DNA of 64,000 bases from Buttiauxella brennerae ATCC 51605 (GTDB lineage: Bacteria; Pseudomonadota; Gammaproteobacteria; Enterobacterales; Enterobacteriaceae), in contig NZ_LXER01000017.1 of assembly GCF_001654925.1 (NCBI RefSeq), forward strand, positions 310,001-374,000, read 5' to 3'. Numbering within the stretch: position 1 is the stretch's first letter; the number at the start of each line of letters is the position of its first letter. Position numbers and translations under genes: made by a program. The notes beneath the pieces are model-generated. The model made no database searches. It was not told the DNA's origin and was given only the letters and a program-made list of their open reading frames with translations. This document shows, piece by piece, positions 63,485 through 64,000 of this stretch.

Positions 63485-64000
63485 CTAATTATCTTCGACT
63501 GTTTTTCTTACTTTCCCGACACACACAATATCTGTTACGAGACATTGAAACTCTCCCGCATCACCAACAACCTGTATTTTATTACCCGGAATTCGAGCGA
63601 TATTATAAACATCATGAATGCCATCAATACTTATCAACCAGCGACCATTGCCTAAATTGGTCTGCCCGAAGTCGACAATCCAACTACTACTGATTTTTTC
63701 AACAAAACCACAACTTGCAGGGAGCGATTCAGTGAGTGACTTGTCACAAATCCATTCACCACTTTCATCGAGAGAACCCGAAATAATACTGAATTTTTTC
63801 AATACAGAGTAATTGGCCACATGTGTATCTGATGAACCAACTAAAGGAGCACCTTTACCCGTAGCAAGCCATTCCAGCGAAACGCCCGTATCTAAAGCAC
63901 ATGCAACGACGATATCACCAGGGAAAAAATCACGTCTAATCCAGGTGCTTATAGTAGCCGATGAAATTTCAAGCAAATCACCCAGTTCTTTCTGAGTAGT
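63485..64000 (-). CDS. CI-type phage repressor, N-terminus cut by window end
   Basis: A helix-turn-helix repressor of the 186/P2-like CI group (Phage_CI_repr type). The frame is open to the edge: visible order is TTQKELGDLLEISSATISTW (HTH), then GDIVVACALDTGVSLEWLAT, a linker and a beta-rich C-terminal domain ending VRKTVEDN. TTG 63976 is an internal codon, not the start. It leads a unit with two secreted proteins. No integrase gene lies between it and the host genes in view. Confidence 0.82.
   Translation of the reverse strand, partial: TTQKELGDLLEISSATISTWIRRDFFPGDIVVACALDTGVSLEWLATGKGAPLVGSSDTHVANYSVLKKFSIISGSLDESGEWICDKSLTESLPASCGFVEKISSSWIVDFGQTNLGNGRWLISIDGIHDVYNIARIPGNKIQVVGDAGEFQCLVTDIVCVGKVRKTVEDN

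Noticed and set aside
1-64000. CRISPR arrays, tRNA and rRNA genes, insertion sequences
   Set aside because: No regularly spaced repeats, no recognisable tRNA or rRNA sequence and no transposase were seen.

Overview
The window is chromosome from a member of the Enterobacteriaceae that is not Escherichia coli. Almost every host gene has a recognisable E. coli/Salmonella counterpart in familiar order, but several genes sit where E. coli has none, and minCDE is directly beside rnd, which E. coli does not show. A genus such as Buttiauxella, Kluyvera or a relative is my guess only; the sequence read by eye does not fix it.

Layout. (1) About 1-12190: the early half of a lambda-like prophage. On the minus strand, running off the left edge, lie cro, a nutR site, cII and a replication O-like gene that carries tandem 12-bp iterons (a likely phage origin). 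On the plus strand lie cI, a lipoprotein gene, the PL/OL region, a nutL site, an N-like gene, many small accessory ORFs, an ERF-type recombinase, ssb, a putative excisionase and a tyrosine integrase that ends 26 bp from host gene ycgN. (2) 12195-16841: ycgN, ycgM, a MltB-type lytic transglycosylase, ycgL and minCDE (division-site selection). (3) 17018-26246: rnd and fadD (both with UUG starts), yeaY, tsaB, yoaA, yoaB, yoaH, pabB, nudL. (4) 26521-34671: sdaA, an inserted LysR regulator / MFS transporter / M20 amidohydrolase cassette, a c-di-GMP phosphodiesterase (pdeD/yoaD) and yoaE. (5) 35148-39375: manXYZ (mannose PTS), yobD, and mntP with its manganese riboswitch and MntR/Fur-like boxes. (6) 39380-45913: rlmA, a second FtsI-like penicillin-binding protein with an altered SxN motif, cspC-yobF, a metallo-beta-lactamase-fold hydrolase, yebO, mgrB, yobH, kdgR. 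(7) 46093-58765: yebQ, htpX, prc, proQ, msrC, letA-letB, rsmF, yebV, yebW, pphA. (8) 58821-62571: E. coli-like order ends after pphA; a GNAT acetyltransferase, a SulP anion transporter and an orphan solute-binding protein follow. (9) 62884-64000: an AT-rich right end with a phage CI-type repressor cut by the window edge and, in the same transcription unit, two small secreted proteins.

How the parts work together. The prophage shows the lambda regulatory circuit: PR and PL share promoter/operator sequence, and nutR and nutL share a boxB loop, so one repressor and one N-like antiterminator should control both arms. The lipoprotein downstream of cI and the secreted pair downstream of the right-end repressor are both placed to be expressed in a lysogen. 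The host part is mostly housekeeping: septum placement, RNA processing and modification, fatty acid activation, folate and serine metabolism, mannose uptake, manganese export, and envelope proteolysis and lipid transport. The most unusual items are the repressor-linked secreted pair, the phage origin and nut sites, the PBP3 paralogue, the FadR-like operator inside a terminator hairpin, and a possible riboswitch-like leader before yoaE.
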